A stretch of DNA of 64,000 bases from Liopterus haemorrhoidalis (GCA_963971575.1 OZ020624.1:6134903-6198902); one strand, 5' to 3'; counted from the stretch's first letter, positions 43,785-55,656 are shown. Numbers and translations are program-made. Notes: generated from the sequence alone by a model not told the origin.

Positions 43785-45198
43785 CAGTGTTGTAATGTAT
43801 CTAGGTACATTTTAAAATATGTATCTGTATTTGTATCTAGATATTTAAATCAGTATCTAAGTATCTGTATTTCAGGTACTTTTTTCAGATACTTTCCTAT
43901 TTTGTCTTTTTCAAGGTCTTTTTACAAAATATGTCCTTACGATTTTTCAAGTTGGTAAAACATTTAGCATCATTCAGATATTTGAATTTTAAGTTTAAAT
44001 TAACCAATCAGAGTTTAATTTAAATTAAATTTATGGAAGGTTTTTATCTTTGTTAGACAAATATGTACACCACATGTTTCGCATTTGAAATGCGTATAAC
44101 CCTTGCAGCCTGGCAATTTACTTTGCAAAATTATCTTTGCAAACTATAATAATAATAATAAAAAAACACGTTGAGTAACTATATTTAAAGGTTGTTTGGG
44201 TAACCGTTGTTAATAAAATTATTTCATTTAAAAAAATATATATATTAGCTAACTAGTTTCGGCGTAAGCCATTTTCAGAGCTGGGAATATAATTACATTT
44301 TATTAAAATTTTATAGATAAAAATAAATTAAATAAATAAATTATAACTTTGAGAATTATGATAAAATACAAGTTCTATATGTAATTAATTAAATTTTGGA
44401 AAACATTCTTTTATTTTTTATTTTTTTTTTATTTTTTATTTAAAAAAAAAGGAAAAAAATAAAAGGATGTTTTCCAAAATTTAATTAATTATATATAGAA
44501 CTTGAATTTTATCATAATTCTCAAACTTATAATTTATTTATTTATTTAATTTATTTATATCTATAAAATTTTAATAAAGTGTAATTGTATTTCCAGCTCT
44601 GAATAAATTTAAAAAAATAATAAATAAAAAAAAAATTAAATAATTTTATTAACAACGGTTAAATAAAACAACCATTAAGTAATTATCTAATCTAAGAATA
44701 AGAATTAATTTTATAAATGTGAATTAAACAAAGAAAAATATAGTAAATAAAATTGTTGTTTTATTTTTGTCATCCTAAATACTCATTTAATAATCAGTAA
44801 TTTATTAGCGAACAAAAAATGTTCGAGATATCCGCGGAAATTGGAATAAAAAAGTGATTTTTTTAAAGATTACATAGGTATATAGTTAGTTAATATTTCT
44901 GACACACAGCTTCAAAGGCTATTTGTGTTTATTTTAAGAGTAATAATAGTGCATAACTTATTTTTTATTGTGAACAAATATATTCCTTGCTCTAGTTATT
45001 TCTTTTTTTTGTGGTGTTTTCATTTTTCCGAAAGTATCTAAAAAGTATCTTGAAGTATCTAGATACATTGTAAAAAAAATGTATCTGTATCTAGATACTT
45101 TTTAAAATTTGTATCTGTATCTGCATCGAGATACATTTTTCCTCAAGTATCTGTATCTGTATCTAGATATATTTTCAAATGTATCTATTACAACACTG
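43785..45198. mobile_element. 1.41-kb non-autonomous hAT with GTATCT sub-terminal repeats
   Basis: AATTTAAA (43777-43784) is duplicated exactly at 45199-45206. The ends CAGTGTTGTAAT and ATTACAACACTG are perfect inverted repeats. Both sub-termini are packed with GTATCT(A) hexamers in inverted orientation (about 43797-43895 and 45035-45190), a likely array of transposase-binding sites. A 500-bp foldback lies in the middle. No transposase frame. Confidence 0.9.
44183..44682. repeat. ~500-bp foldback with possible Penelope-like motif
   Basis: The arms (about 44183-44410 and 44450-44682) are inverted repeats meeting at an A/T-only centre. The left arm on the minus strand reads CTGAAAATGGCTTACGCC then GAAACTAG, which resembles the CTGA...GAAA hammerhead core at the ends of Penelope-like elements; the right arm has lost this part. 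The ribozyme call is inference. Confidence 0.55.
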
Positions 45199-45206
45199 AA
45201 TTTAAA

Positions 45207-45655
45207 TATATGAATATCTTATGTTATAATATAATGTAAGAATATAATGGAACGATAGTAGAAATGTCAAGTAATGGTGGTTAATTTCATCAAAGTAATA
45301 TATAAAATATTTATACTTCAATTAAATAAAGAATCTTCGTGTCGCCATATAAAAATAATGTAGACTAAAGCACTTCTATTTATTAGAATATAATGACCTA
45401 ATAATACTTAAATTTTTCCTGTTGTGACACCTGAGTCAGTTATGAGTTAACTCTGATGACACAACGTTGGTTTTGTAGTGAATAAAAATTAAATAATCAA
45501 AATAGAATATATTGATTGATTTTGGGGTTCTTGACCATTGGTGTAGACAACCTCTTTATTATTTTTATCACAAATAAAGAACAAAATATTTCGCAATAAA
45601 ATGCTGTCCAAACGCTATATTCGTAAATTTATTCTGATTTAATTCAAATGTTTAC
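45207..45655. other. Unassigned AT-rich spacer
   Basis: Nothing recognised. Confidence 0.5.
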
Positions 45656-45660
45656 TTTTT

Positions 45661-45811
45661 ACCGACCGCCAACATATATAAGGGAGGTATTGTGTTCATA
45701 CCGATTTTGACATTTTGAGATTTCGATGGATTTTCACGAATTGAGATCCCTACATAACGTTTTGACTATCTGTCTGTCTGTCTGTCTGTCCGTCTGTCTG
45801 TCCGTCTGTCA

Positions 45812-45847
<36 letters not shown>

Positions 45848-46664
45848 GCCTGTCTGTCTGTCTGTCTGCTCGGTAAAAATTGTAGCCAAACGGCTAAACC
45901 TAGAGAGGTGAAATTTGGCATGCTTATACAGCTTTTTGACCCGCACATACTAAAACATTTAAAAAACATATCCCCCTAAAAATATAAACAAATATATGCT
46001 CATCGAAAAAATTTTTTTTTTTTACAATTCTGTGTATGGTGTCAAATGAAAGCCCTTGGTACGTGGATTAACGATCCCAAATTTTATTTTTGCAAAACGC
46101 ATTTTTTGTGTTTTTAACTTAAATATGTAAAATATTTAATCCGCTATTTAACATAGTAAACGAGTGAACCTGCGTACAGTGGTAACGTTGTCGCTTCGTG
46201 AGTTGAAACTACTATAAGAATCTACTGTTCGAATCCCGTCAATTTTTATTTTTTTTGTTTTTTTTTGCATTTTTATTTTGTTTATATTATTTTGTCAAAA
46301 TTCTAGTTATATTTTGGCAAATGTTGCATTTAATTTTTAAAAGCGTAAATTTAATAACCAGTGGGAAGTGTTGAAATTATAATTTAATTCTCTGTTTGAA
46401 TGTATACAAAATCAGAGGGGCGGAGTTTATGATTTAAACAACCAATGGAAGCCATAGGCGCAATTTTCCAAATATTAATGAAACTTGCTATATAAAAAAA
46501 ATACTGCAAATATTTAGAAACCCAAATAATGGTATTAGGCATTCGAATTAAAATTAATAAAAAAATATTTTAACATAAAATTTGTTTTGGCATTCCAAAT
46601 AATCATCATTCACTTACTAAATACCTGCGAAACTCTGAAATGTGTGAAAATTCACACTTCACAT
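45661..46664 (+). mobile_element. Chimera: family B 5' end joined to family A 3' part
   Basis: Starts with the B end (ACCGACCGCCAACATATATA) and B sequence to TTTTGACTAT (45769). It passes through a (GTCT)n tract (45770-45869) and continues as family A (CGGTAAAAATTGTAGCCAAA) to the A 3' inverted motif (46621-46636) and hairpin (about 46641-46656). The A part has the second tRNA-like type (B box TTCGAATCCC near 46232). The two sub-terminal motifs do not match each other. Confidence 0.8.
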
Positions 46665-46847
46665 AATTTTTTTTTTTTTGAGTTTAAAGGTTTTTTTTTT
46701 AATTTCATAATTGATTATTTTCTACCAATTTCGACATTTCGATTAATGAAATGGTCAATTAATCGATTAATTATTTTTATTGCCATCACCAGCGACCGCT
46801 GAGCTGACTACACTATATATGAAGACGAAAAATCATACATATTTATA

Positions 46848-47665
46848 CTTTACTTACTTACTTAATCCTGAAGCCTTTTTACCTTGCGGTGTAAGGCTAT
46901 GGTCGAGTTACTTATTTTCTGGTGTTGTTCTCCATACTTCTTTCCATCGTGTTCTGTCCTTTGTATATTTTCTTATCTCCTCCCACTTTACTCCTCTCTT
47001 CGTTGCAGCTTCTCTTGTTTCTTGGTGCCAGGTTTTTCTCGGTCTTTCTGGTCTAACTTTCTTCACTGTTCTTACTTCATAAACTCTTTTTACTATTTTG
47101 TCTTCACTCATCCTGTGTATATGTCTCAGCCATCTTAGCTGTCCTTCTTCTATTATAGTCTCTACTGGTTTTGTGCCTAGTTTTTCTCTAAATACTTCAT
47201 TTCTTATTCTGTCCAATTTTGTTTTACTTTCGATTTTCCTCAAAAATCTCATTTCGGAACTTCTTATTTTAGACCTGTGCGTCTCTGTAGTGGTCCAGGA
47301 TTCTGAGGCGTATGTCAAAATTGGTACTGTCACTTTTTTGAAGATCTCTACTTTGATGTTAGTTGGTATTTCTTTTTTAGTTAAGAACGGTGCTTTGATG
47401 TTGTTGAACATTCTTCCTGCTGCGCCTACTTTGTCATCTATTTTTATCTTGTGTTGCATTTTTGTCCTGCTTATTACCATTGTTTTTGTTTTTTGTTTGC
47501 TAATTTTCATATTTATTTTCTTCAATTCTTTATTGTATTGGTTCAGGTTGTTTTGTCGTTCCTTGCTATTATGACCATGTCATCCGCATAGCAAAGTTCT
47601 GCTACTTTCACATTTTCCATTTTCCAGTAGCCCACAGAATATTCTTTAACTAGGGGCCTCGGCCC
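46848..47665 (-). pseudogene. Non-LTR reverse transcriptase C-terminal half
   Basis: On the minus strand: GYWKMENVKVAELCYADDMV (47660 down) includes the catalytic Y-A-D-D. After a frameshift near 47540 come KINMKISKQKTKTMVISRTK, VPILTYASESWTTTETHRSK, LRWLRHIHRMSEDKIVKRVY and RPERPRKTWHQE. The fragment ends with a short simple tail of TAAG units (46846-46866), as in RTE-like elements. Truncated 5' of the active site. Confidence 0.75.
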
Positions 47666-48780
47666 GGCTACGCCGGTCTTCTCCCCTACGTTGTTAAAAC
47701 TCGTCTCTTCGCGACTCGTTTTAATATAATAAGGCATTTTGTCGCACTTGTCGATTATAAAACTCGTCGCTCCTCTTTTTTTAACACTATTTTATAGAAA
47801 TTTCCGCTGCAAATGTCTTAAGTTTTATCGTTAATTCACCTTAAATACTTAATTAGTTTTCTTCTGTCAAGAAATACGTTCAAAATGTGATATCTCGTCA
47901 CATTTTAAATTAGAAACAAATTGACAGCTGTCACCTTTTGAAATCTTGTAAGCATATTTTTGCCTCAAAATGATCCAATAATGGCCCAGATTCTTTGAAA
48001 AATGTTTTCTGATGCCTCAAAATATTATCTCGCCCGTCAAAACAGCTATCTTGAACCATTATCACCACTTAACACTTTGATTAACCCTGAAATTTTTAAT
48101 ATATATAAATTTTTTTTAACACTATTTTATGGAAATTCGCCCTGCAAATGTCTTAAACTTTATCGTTAATTCACCTTAAATCCTTAATTAGTATTCTTCT
48201 GTCAAGAAACACGTTCAAAATGTGAAATCTCGTCCCATTTTAAAATGCAAAAAAATTGACAGCTGTCACTTTTTGAAACCTTGTAAGCATATTTTTGCCT
48301 CAAAATGCTCTAATAATGGCCCAGATTCTTTGAAAAATGTTTTCTGATACCTCAAAATATTATCCCGCATGTCCAAAAAGCTATCCTGAACCATTATTAC
48401 CATTTAACACTTTGATTCTCGCCGTAAATGTTCTGGACCGGCCGTCTTGTATTAAGAATATTTTTGAATTATCATCTGATAAAACCTGTCCGTGCCGATC
48501 AATGGTGACTTTGATTCGACACGGATTCGAGGAAAAAATGGACGATTTATATCAATAAAAATTAGTCAATACCCCCTGTCGAAATAAAATTAAGCCTAAG
48601 CACTAAAAAAATATCACCCGGATAAGACGGTGGTTCATTTTCCTCTCTCCGCGTTACCGGAAAAATGAAGATACACCAGAAGTTGAATAGAACATATATA
48701 CCACACTTGTACAATATAATAGTAGATATTTTGTCTCACTTCTTTTATGGCGTCGTCTAGAACCATTGAGAACATAATTA
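47666..48780 (+). repeat. Tandem duplication, ~300-bp units with 335-bp period
   Basis: Unit 1 (about 47781-48083) and unit 2 (about 48116-48420) align from TTAACACTATTTTAT through GACAGCTGTCAC, CTTGTAAGCATATTTTTGCC and GGCCCAGATTCTTTGAAAAA to AACACTTTGATT, at roughly 90% identity by eye. No coding capacity. A GC-rich block (GGCCTCGGCCCGGCTACGCC, about 47645-47675) precedes unit 1. Nothing recognised after 48430. Confidence 0.75.
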
Positions 48781-49538
48781 TATAAAAAAAAAAAATTGTA
48801 TTCATTAAATACATATAAAATTAAAATATTAAAAATGTGAATAGGTATTTATGTGGATTTCTTAAAATGTTTTAATCCTAAATTTGCTCGACATAAGTTA
48901 AAGGTTGGGCAGCACTGGTATAAAACCTGTGCCAAAAAATTAACAGAAAGTATTTCAAGAATTATCTCAAATCTGTGCTAAATTATACATTAAGTATTCA
49001 TATGTCTGGGCACTTGCATTTATTATAGGAGTATGTAACATGCATTGAACAATGTTATTGCAACATTAATTTCGATCTGAACAAGATAAACTACCTTTTT
49101 ATTGAAGCACAAAGGATTTTAGAGCCGTATTATTATGTCAATTGGTCACGTACTTGTGAAATAATGTACATGGGCTACACGAGAATCATTTTATCTTTAA
49201 ATCCTGCAAAACATGTGCGTGTACGCGATGAAGCAAATGGGGCATATGACTCTTATCCAACTAAAAATAAAGGATTATATAACACATTCACAGTACTTAT
49301 TGTGTAAATTTTCCTTCTGATTAACCCTTTCACTGCGCAATACGCTTTGAGATTTCGTGCTCGCTGTGCGCACATATTTCGGTGATTGCGAGTTTATTTG
49401 TGTAGAGCAGTTGGCGTGAACTTTTTGTGTAAGTTTTCATGACATGTAAGGATGAATGATATGACTAATGTTAGGAAAAAATGTAAGGTGAGTGAATGAA
49501 TACAAAAATACAATCAAATAGTATATTCTGTAACAAGG
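48781..49538. other. Spacer with a possible piggyBac-type end
   Basis: TTAACCCTTTCACTGC at about 49321 resembles a piggyBac terminus (TTAA target plus CCCT), but no inverted partner was found. Confidence 0.3.
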
Positions 49539-49640
49539 TTGGAATGAGAAAATTCGATGCGAGTGGAACATTACGAGCGCGAGCCGCAGGCGAGCGTGAG
49601 GATCCACGAGCATCGAATTTTCTCTTCCAACCGAGTCACA
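49539..49640. repeat. Hairpin with 23-bp arms and GC-rich loop
   Basis: GGTTGGAATGAGAAAATTCG pairs with CGAATTTTCTCTTCCAACC. The loop contains GAGCGCGAGCCGCAGGCGAG. Could be an element end or structured relic; not assigned. Confidence 0.6.
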
Positions 49641-50171
49641 GACCCTACTTCCTCCACGACCACCTAAAGAAAAAAAAAAATTAACAACTATTTATTTCAT
49701 CAAACATTTTATCTTAACAAATAATTTATGTTAGATAACAAATTAATCAATTAATTAAACTTATTTTTTTATTTATTGTTTGTTTAATTTTAATTTAATT
49801 TGCCGCACATCAGCCACTATTTTAGGTTAGGAAGTTATGTTGCATTTATTTAATATAAAAGTTGCATATATCTTAATGTAACCCTACAAAAACAAAGGAC
49901 AACAAGTATGGAACAGTTATTCCATTACAAGTGATGGAATGAAATACACGCAAAATGCTTTAGAATAACATTACAACTCTTGTGTTAGAATATTAACATT
50001 CTGTAGTCAAAATCGGTTGTAGAATTGGTAAATTCTATAGTGGTCGTGGAGAAAATATTGGCTAAACCAGGGATTAGACTTCTACAACGTTACAAAATTT
50101 CTTTGTAGATGGCAGCACATAACAATTTTACTAAATAATTCAAGGATTATCAGTGGCTGTAAAACAATGGT
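49641..50171. other. Unassigned AT-rich spacer
   Basis: A GGTCGTGGAG motif near 50041 is the inverse of CTCCACGACC near 49652. No gene. Confidence 0.4.
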
Positions 50172-50301
50172 GCGAGCTACCCATCTTCTAGTTTAATGAC
50201 AAAACACTATCTTAGGTTAGGTTAGGTTAGTAAGTGTTTGGTTAGAAAAAGCCGAGCGAAGCGAGCTACCCATCTTCTAGTTTAACGATAAAACACTATA
50301 T
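50172..50301 (+). repeat. 89-bp direct repeat flanking a short (TTAGG)n tract
   Basis: GCGAGCTACCCATCTTCTAG occurs at 50172 and 50261 and each continues to AAAACACTAT. Between them lies TTAGGTTAGGTTAGGTTAG (about 50212-50230), the insect telomeric motif. Three units only, so a chance microsatellite or repair scar rather than a telomere. Confidence 0.6.
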
Positions 50302-51478
50302 GTTTCAAGAAACTCGCGCTAATATAATAATGCCACCTGTTTAGAACTATCGTATGTAAAACAAAACATGTGCGATGTAACGCGGTGTGACGCATGCGCA
50401 GTTGTGTAGCAATCTATTCCCTAGTTTACCAAAAGATTTTATTTAAAAACATTTTTGTTTACATATTTACCTATATGCTGTAGTAGATATATTGAATGTT
50501 AGACCCTATCTAACTGAATTGAATGGCACAGAGCATTGTTTTCTGATATCTACTATTAAGTTATAGTGAGATAAAATTACAAATATTTTTCTACAATGAA
50601 ATATATCCTATTTGATAGATAAAAATTTGCTGCACATTTTGATGAATAGATTGTTACTAATTTTATTTCAGATTATTAGTTTTGTATAAGAAACTTATAA
50701 TCTGTGGGTGTTATACTTACCGTTATGTGTCAAGTGAGCCTGATTTTGTCTGTTTCTAAAGAAGACTTCTTGTATTGAAGTATTGGATGCGTTTGAATTA
50801 AGCTGAACCATGGATTACCTACATTTTTGATCCTGATGAATTACCTAGGATTACAAATTAAATAAATACCGGAAACTCATTTGAACCCGGTACCTTTGTA
50901 ATATTATCCAGTTGGTAATAACTAAATTATGTCGGTTTACTATAACCGCTTTGAACATTCCGATTTAATTTGTACGTATTACCACAGGAAAACTAATAAC
51001 AATTAAATTTTAAATAATACTAATATTGAATCAGATATTTCTATTATCTTTTTATTGATAATTTGTACAAAACACATCAAAATTAAATGTGCCAATATTA
51101 ATTTAATTTAATGAAATGAATAATCTGAATTTGTTTTTTCATAATTATTTTTTTATTTGGTTGGTATTATTTTTTGGTACAATATAATTAAATTCGGTTC
51201 AGGGAATTTTTATTTAAAATAAACTAAATATAATATTGAAGTATTTATGATGAGAAACTTTATCTTATAAATAACCGATTAATATTGCTATGATCTGCCT
51301 TCCTTTGCAGCTTCCTTTACAAAATAGGCTGAGATGTCTTTTTTCCTAGCTTTGCAAAATTTGCATATATACTCGCATGAAATCCAAAAGATTTTGTAGT
51401 TTTTAGCGTATGGATACATTAGTACAAGTATATGAATACAATAGTATACATTAACAAAATTAAATTAAATAAATATAT
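50302..51478. other. Unassigned AT-rich spacer
   Basis: No supported gene or repeat end in about 1.2 kb. Confidence 0.5.
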
Positions 51479-51479
51479 T

Positions 51480-52420
51480 GTGTCCTAGATCTCCTCGCTG
51501 GAGCATAGGGCCTTTACAAACTCGCGCCATCGGGGTCTGTGAAGACCAAGCCTCTTCACCTGGCGCCAGGTAGTTCCGTGAGCAAGTTCTTTGTATATTG
51601 TTCTCCTGCATGTGGATACAGGTCGGCCTCTACGACGGTTTCCCTGAGGGTTCCACTCTAATGCCATTCTGGAGATGTCGTTTACTGCCTTCCGGAGGGT
51701 ATGCCCAATCCAGTTCCACTTTCTTGCCTGAATTTCCAAGTGGATAGGTTTTTGTGCTGTCGATTCCTAAAGATGAGTATTGGGAATATGATCTGACCAA
51801 GTAATGCGAAAAATTCTGCGCAGACATCTGTTAATAAAAACTTGGAGTTTATGGGTAATTTCTTTAGTGAGTTTACAAGTTTCGCAGCTATACATCAGAA
51901 CTGATTTTACATTGGTTTTAAATATGCGTACCTTAGTGTTACGAGAGATCTTATTGGATTTCCAGACTTCTTTCAACAAGCCGAAAGCTTGTTGAGCTTT
52001 AAGTATTCTGTTGTTCACGTCCCTTGTAGTTCCTCCATCTCTCGTTATTGCACTACCGAGGTAGCAGAATTCTTCCACATCTTCTAAGACTTCGCCGTTA
52101 ATGTAAAATCTGTTGACGTTATTGGTATCAATCCGCATTACTTTGGTTTTCCCTATATTTATGCATAAGCCAACTAAATTTGCCAAAGCACTTATACTTT
52201 CAAGTTTGGCTTGCATATCTTCATAATTATGTGAACGAAGGCATATATCGTCCGCATAGCTCAAATCTTCCAAACGGTTTTGGAAGTCCCACTGTATGCC
52301 TGTATGTGTTCTGTGAGGGCATTACGAAGAACCCAATCCAACAGGGTATTAAATTGTAGAGGAGATAGTAGGCAGCCTTGCTTAACTCCGCTTTTGACGG
52401 TAATAATAATAATAATAATA
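51480..52420 (-). pseudogene. Non-LTR reverse transcriptase, 5'-truncated (third family)
   Basis: The minus strand reads VKSGVKQGCLLSPLQFNTLL (52400 down), then LSYADDICLRSHN with the catalytic Y-A-D-D, GKTKVMRIDT, FCYLGSAITRDGG, SVLMYSCETCKLTKEITHKL, RCLRRIFRITWSDHI and finally RKWNWIGHTLRK and NPQGNRRRGRPVSTCRRTIY. Frameshifts at about 52270 and 51770 break it. A (TAA)n tract lies just upstream of the truncation (52398-52425). Confidence 0.8.
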
Positions 52421-52583
52421 ATAAAATTAAATAAAAACAAAAATAAAAGAAAAATATATTTAGCAAAAATATAAAATAATAATCACTGTTCATCATACCT
52501 TCAGGTGGAATCAGTTTTTCAGTACCCATGTATGAAAAGCAGCCTCAGAACATCTTTTTTACAGGATATTTTACTGTTTGAAC

Positions 52584-53516
52584 CAGGGGTCCCCAAACTT
52601 TTTTGACTGTTGACCCCCAGAAGAGTTTCTCGTCTTCTTATCGACCCCCTCTATTTTACAATTACGTTATTATAATAGAACAAGCAAAAAATACGCTTAT
52701 GTGATTTCTTACATTGTTTATTGTACAGTGTTTTATTTATATTACATTTATCTAATATAATTATATCTAATCAGATGCAATACAATAATATTATTAAATA
52801 AGATTTACTGTCATTGTCAATGTGACGTGTGTGGTTGGTGACTCTTTGCAAGATTAGCAATGTCGGGTTCAAAATGATTTAATTTCAGTCTTAAACCGCC
52901 ACGGAATTCTACATCTAACTTGTTTCTCCGTTTTGCCAGGATGGAATTAACATGACTAAAACCAGCCTCAACCATATGCGAGTTCGGAAATGGTAGCAAA
53001 AAGTGAACTACCATTTCCGAAAGTTTTGGATATTTCTGTACAACATTTATATTTGTCCAAAAGTAACTTAAAATAACATTTTTAAAAAGCGTTTTAGCTT
53101 CAAGATCAACCGGCAATTCAATAAGTTCATCTTGTATAGTACTTTCGATGTTTTCAACATCTGCAGAAAAAGGCGCGATAATCCAATCTGGGGATGTGTA
53201 TTTTCTCTAAATCTTCAAAACGTAATTTTAAATCCACGCTCAATTTTTGAAGATGCTTTGTGTATACTTCCAAGTTTTCATCTTTTACTTCCAACTGTCG
53301 CAAATTCGAAAAATACTGAAAATCTCTTCGTAACAATGAATATCTAAATAAATCTAATTTAACTTCACTGATATTTATATATAAATGTGTAGTTATTATA
53401 CTAGTAGTTTTTAAATTTTTTCCATCGACCCCCAATCGACCCCCGAGCCAGAATCGACCCCTAACAATGTCATATCGACCCCTGGGGGTCGATATCGACC
53501 ACTTTGGGGACCCCTG
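52584..53516 (-). mobile_element. 933-bp hAT with perfect 8-bp duplication
   Basis: GTTTGAAC (52576-52583) is repeated exactly at 53517-53524. CAGGGGTCCCCAAA ends are inverted repeats. Several TCGACCCC units lie inside the right end (about 53425-53500). Closely related to the 471-bp element at 28355. Confidence 0.95.
52839..53435 (-). pseudogene. hAT transposase C-terminal third (ZBED5/SCAND3 type)
   Basis: Two frames. 53435-53154 reads LLRRDFQYFSNLRQLEVKDE and KLSVDLKLRFEDLEKIHIPR. 53116-52817 reads VQKYPKLSEMVVHFLLPFPN, MVEAGFSHVNSILAKRRNKL and RGGLRLKLNHFEPDIANLAK, ending SHQPHTSH. The final block is the hATC dimerisation domain and is about 85% alike to the copy at 28387 by eye. The BED finger and first catalytic acids are gone. 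Confidence 0.8.
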
Positions 53517-54197
53517 GTTTGAACAATATGGGACAGTGTGAGCGCTTCGCCTACACTTCTTCTCACGAACTTCGAACGCGACCCCTGTACTAAAAAGTGT
53601 TGTTCATCAGAAAATAAAACATTTCTCCACTCTTCTACAGTCCAATGGGCATATTTTTTAGCCCATTCTAGCCGTTTTTTATTCATGGGAGCCATTAGAA
53701 TTTTTTTTTTTTGTGGCCGCACGGCTTTTCGGCCAGCTTCTATCAGCCGTTTACGGACTGTAGAATCGAGAATTTTTACGCCAACCTTCTCCAGATCTTG
53801 TTGGAATTCAAAACTGGTCTTCCTGGGATTAAGTTTACTATTTCTTAGTAAAAACGATTCATCCCGTGGCGTTGTTTTCCTTTTTCTGCCACATTTTCCT
53901 TTCCTACACACTTCTACAGAACCAGTCTCTCTTTTCAGCTTTAATATTTTGCTTACAGCTGAGACACTTACTGAGCATTCACGGGCAATAGCCCTTTGGG
54001 TCATAGAAGTGTACTCACTAAGCGTGGTAATCCTTTCCCTTTTTTCGGCGTAATATCCATGATCAAATATATGATATGTTAACCACTAAAATTCAATTTA
54101 TAACAATATAATTTGTAAAATTAACAAAAACTTATAAAACTCATCCAAAATAGCTGAAATTCACGTTAATATAATACAAAACCTTGAACCAGTTATA

Positions 54198-54795
54198 CCC
54201 TTTTCACACTAGATCTTTAAGACGAGTGAACTTTAAGTTCACCGATGTTTAAGATCGGTATGCTTTCACACTTGATGCTTAAATCTCTGGTGCTGTCATC
54301 AGCTATAGTAATTTTGTCTTTAAGTTACCGTCATGAAATTACCAGTTTTGAACTGTCTGCGCAGACGCACATTTTGAATTATTATAAACAAATAAGGATA
54401 TTTCATTTCATTCTACAATAAAGACACTACAATAAAGAATATATTACACCTGTATTAACATGTAAGTCGATACATTTTATCTCAATTATTGTAGCTCTGT
54501 ATTTTATTAAACACATTATTAAAATAAATAATTTTATTATAACAATGAGTATAAACTTCTTATAACGTTGATATAATACAGTATTCTTGTTTATGATAAT
54601 ATAAAATGTTGACAGCACAAATTCAAGGAGTATTTTTTTATAATAGAAATTAAGTTGGCAATGCGGACGAAGTTTAAGACGCAGATCTCTGTCTTAAACA
54701 TCGCTTGTATTTAGACGAGGCCATACGGTTTCAGATTAGCGTTTAAAGATACATTCACTTTTACATCCGATCTTAAAGATCTAGTGTGAAAAGGG
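54198..54795. mobile_element. 598-bp MITE with CCCTTTTCACACTAGATC TIRs
   Basis: CCCTTTTCACACTAGATCTT at 54198 pairs with its exact reverse complement ending 54795 (21 bp). No coding capacity and no clear duplication. The TCACACTAGA core resembles the ends of the MITE at 13221. Confidence 0.75.
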
Positions 54796-54885
54796 AAGAA
54801 CAAATATTACAATCGTCAGTGAAGTGTGGCCAATTCTAGTAAAATTAAAAATTCAATTTTGTTTCCAATAATTCGCACAATACTG

Positions 54886-55556
54886 TATGTTATTTTCATT
54901 GCTATAAACCATTTACATTAATTTTAGATAAAATTAGCGTAACCCGGAGATTTTATATCGGAGTCCGAAGAAACGATATTGAAACCCTGAGACTCCGGGT
55001 GAAATCCAGTGACATTTTCGCCAGGATAATTCTCTGTTCAGGCATAATACGTGAATTTGTAAATAATTACTGTCATTTAGCAATAAGACCTTAAATACCA
55101 GTCAAATCTTGTGATTTGTATTTAACTAATAAAACGTAGCCTATAAAACGTATCCCATCTGTACTTCGGCAATATAATTTATTTGACAAATAACTAAGGA
55201 AGTAAAACAACAATATTTAACAAAATTAAAATGTTCGTACACCGAATAAAATTTTACGGCATACAATTTATGAAATGTCTCTAACCTTTTTGAAATGTCT
55301 TTTCATGTTTTTTTTTTTTTATGAAGGCTATCATAAACATAACTCGCAGATGATGCTTGTAACTCTGAAACCACCAAAGAAATAAAGAAAATGAAGTAAT
55401 GAGTTTAAATAACCAGGATTAATTGTGATAAATAAAACGAAATATGCTACATAATTTATTTTAACAGAAGGAAAATAAGTTTAAGTTAAAAATCTTTGAA
55501 ATTTTTGGTATATCAGAATTATAATTATAAGAATTTAATATTAAATTAAAGAATGC
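54886..55556. other. Unassigned AT-rich spacer
   Basis: An ACCCGGAG/CTCCGGGT hairpin spans about 54941-55001. No gene. Confidence 0.5.
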
Positions 55557-55559
55557 TAT

Positions 55560-55656
55560 AAGCACTAGAACACCCTGGTTAAGGCTTTCTGTCTCTCTGT
55601 TTGTTTGTCCGAAATTCATGCAACATTAGACATATTTTCATGAAACTTTGTATGAT
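55560..55656 (+). repeat. Degenerate GTCT-cored fragment
   Basis: TTTCTGTCTCTCTGTTTGTT followed by TTTTCATGAAACTTTGTATG recalls the GTCT core and next block of family B. Ends not preserved. Confidence 0.35.

Larger units (their letters stand above)
52480..54010 (-). pseudogene. Tc1-like transposase split by a hAT
   Basis: From 54004 on the minus strand: MTQRAIARECSVSVSAVSKI (first helix-turn-helix), a basic RKGKCGRKRKTTPRDE hinge, a second helix-turn-helix region, ILMAPMNKKRLEWAKKYAHW, and the first catalytic Asp in NVLFSDEQHFLVQG. The frame stays open to LTLSHIVQ at the hAT. Beyond the hAT it resumes VKYPVKKMF*GCFSYMGTEK LIPPEGMMNSD, then is truncated. The second Asp and the Glu are lost. 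The open 180-residue N-terminal half suggests the hAT arrived recently relative to decay. Confidence 0.85.
52478..54885 (-). mobile_element. Tc1-like element split by a hAT and a MITE
   Basis: The outer end CAGTATTGTGCGAATTATTG (minus strand, about 54885) has the look of a Tc1 terminus. The element runs toward lower coordinates, is interrupted by a 598-bp MITE (54198-54795) in its leader and a 933-bp hAT (52584-53516) in its gene, and is cut off at about 52478. The opposite TIR is missing. Confidence 0.7.

Noticed and set aside
42188..46790. Single 4.6-kb hAT element
   Set aside because: Ends are similar but no 8-bp duplication was found, and everything inside is explained by other elements; kept only as a weak left-end call.
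50212..50230. Telomere or ancient chromosome-end fusion
   Set aside because: Only about three TTAGG units, in one orientation, between short direct repeats.
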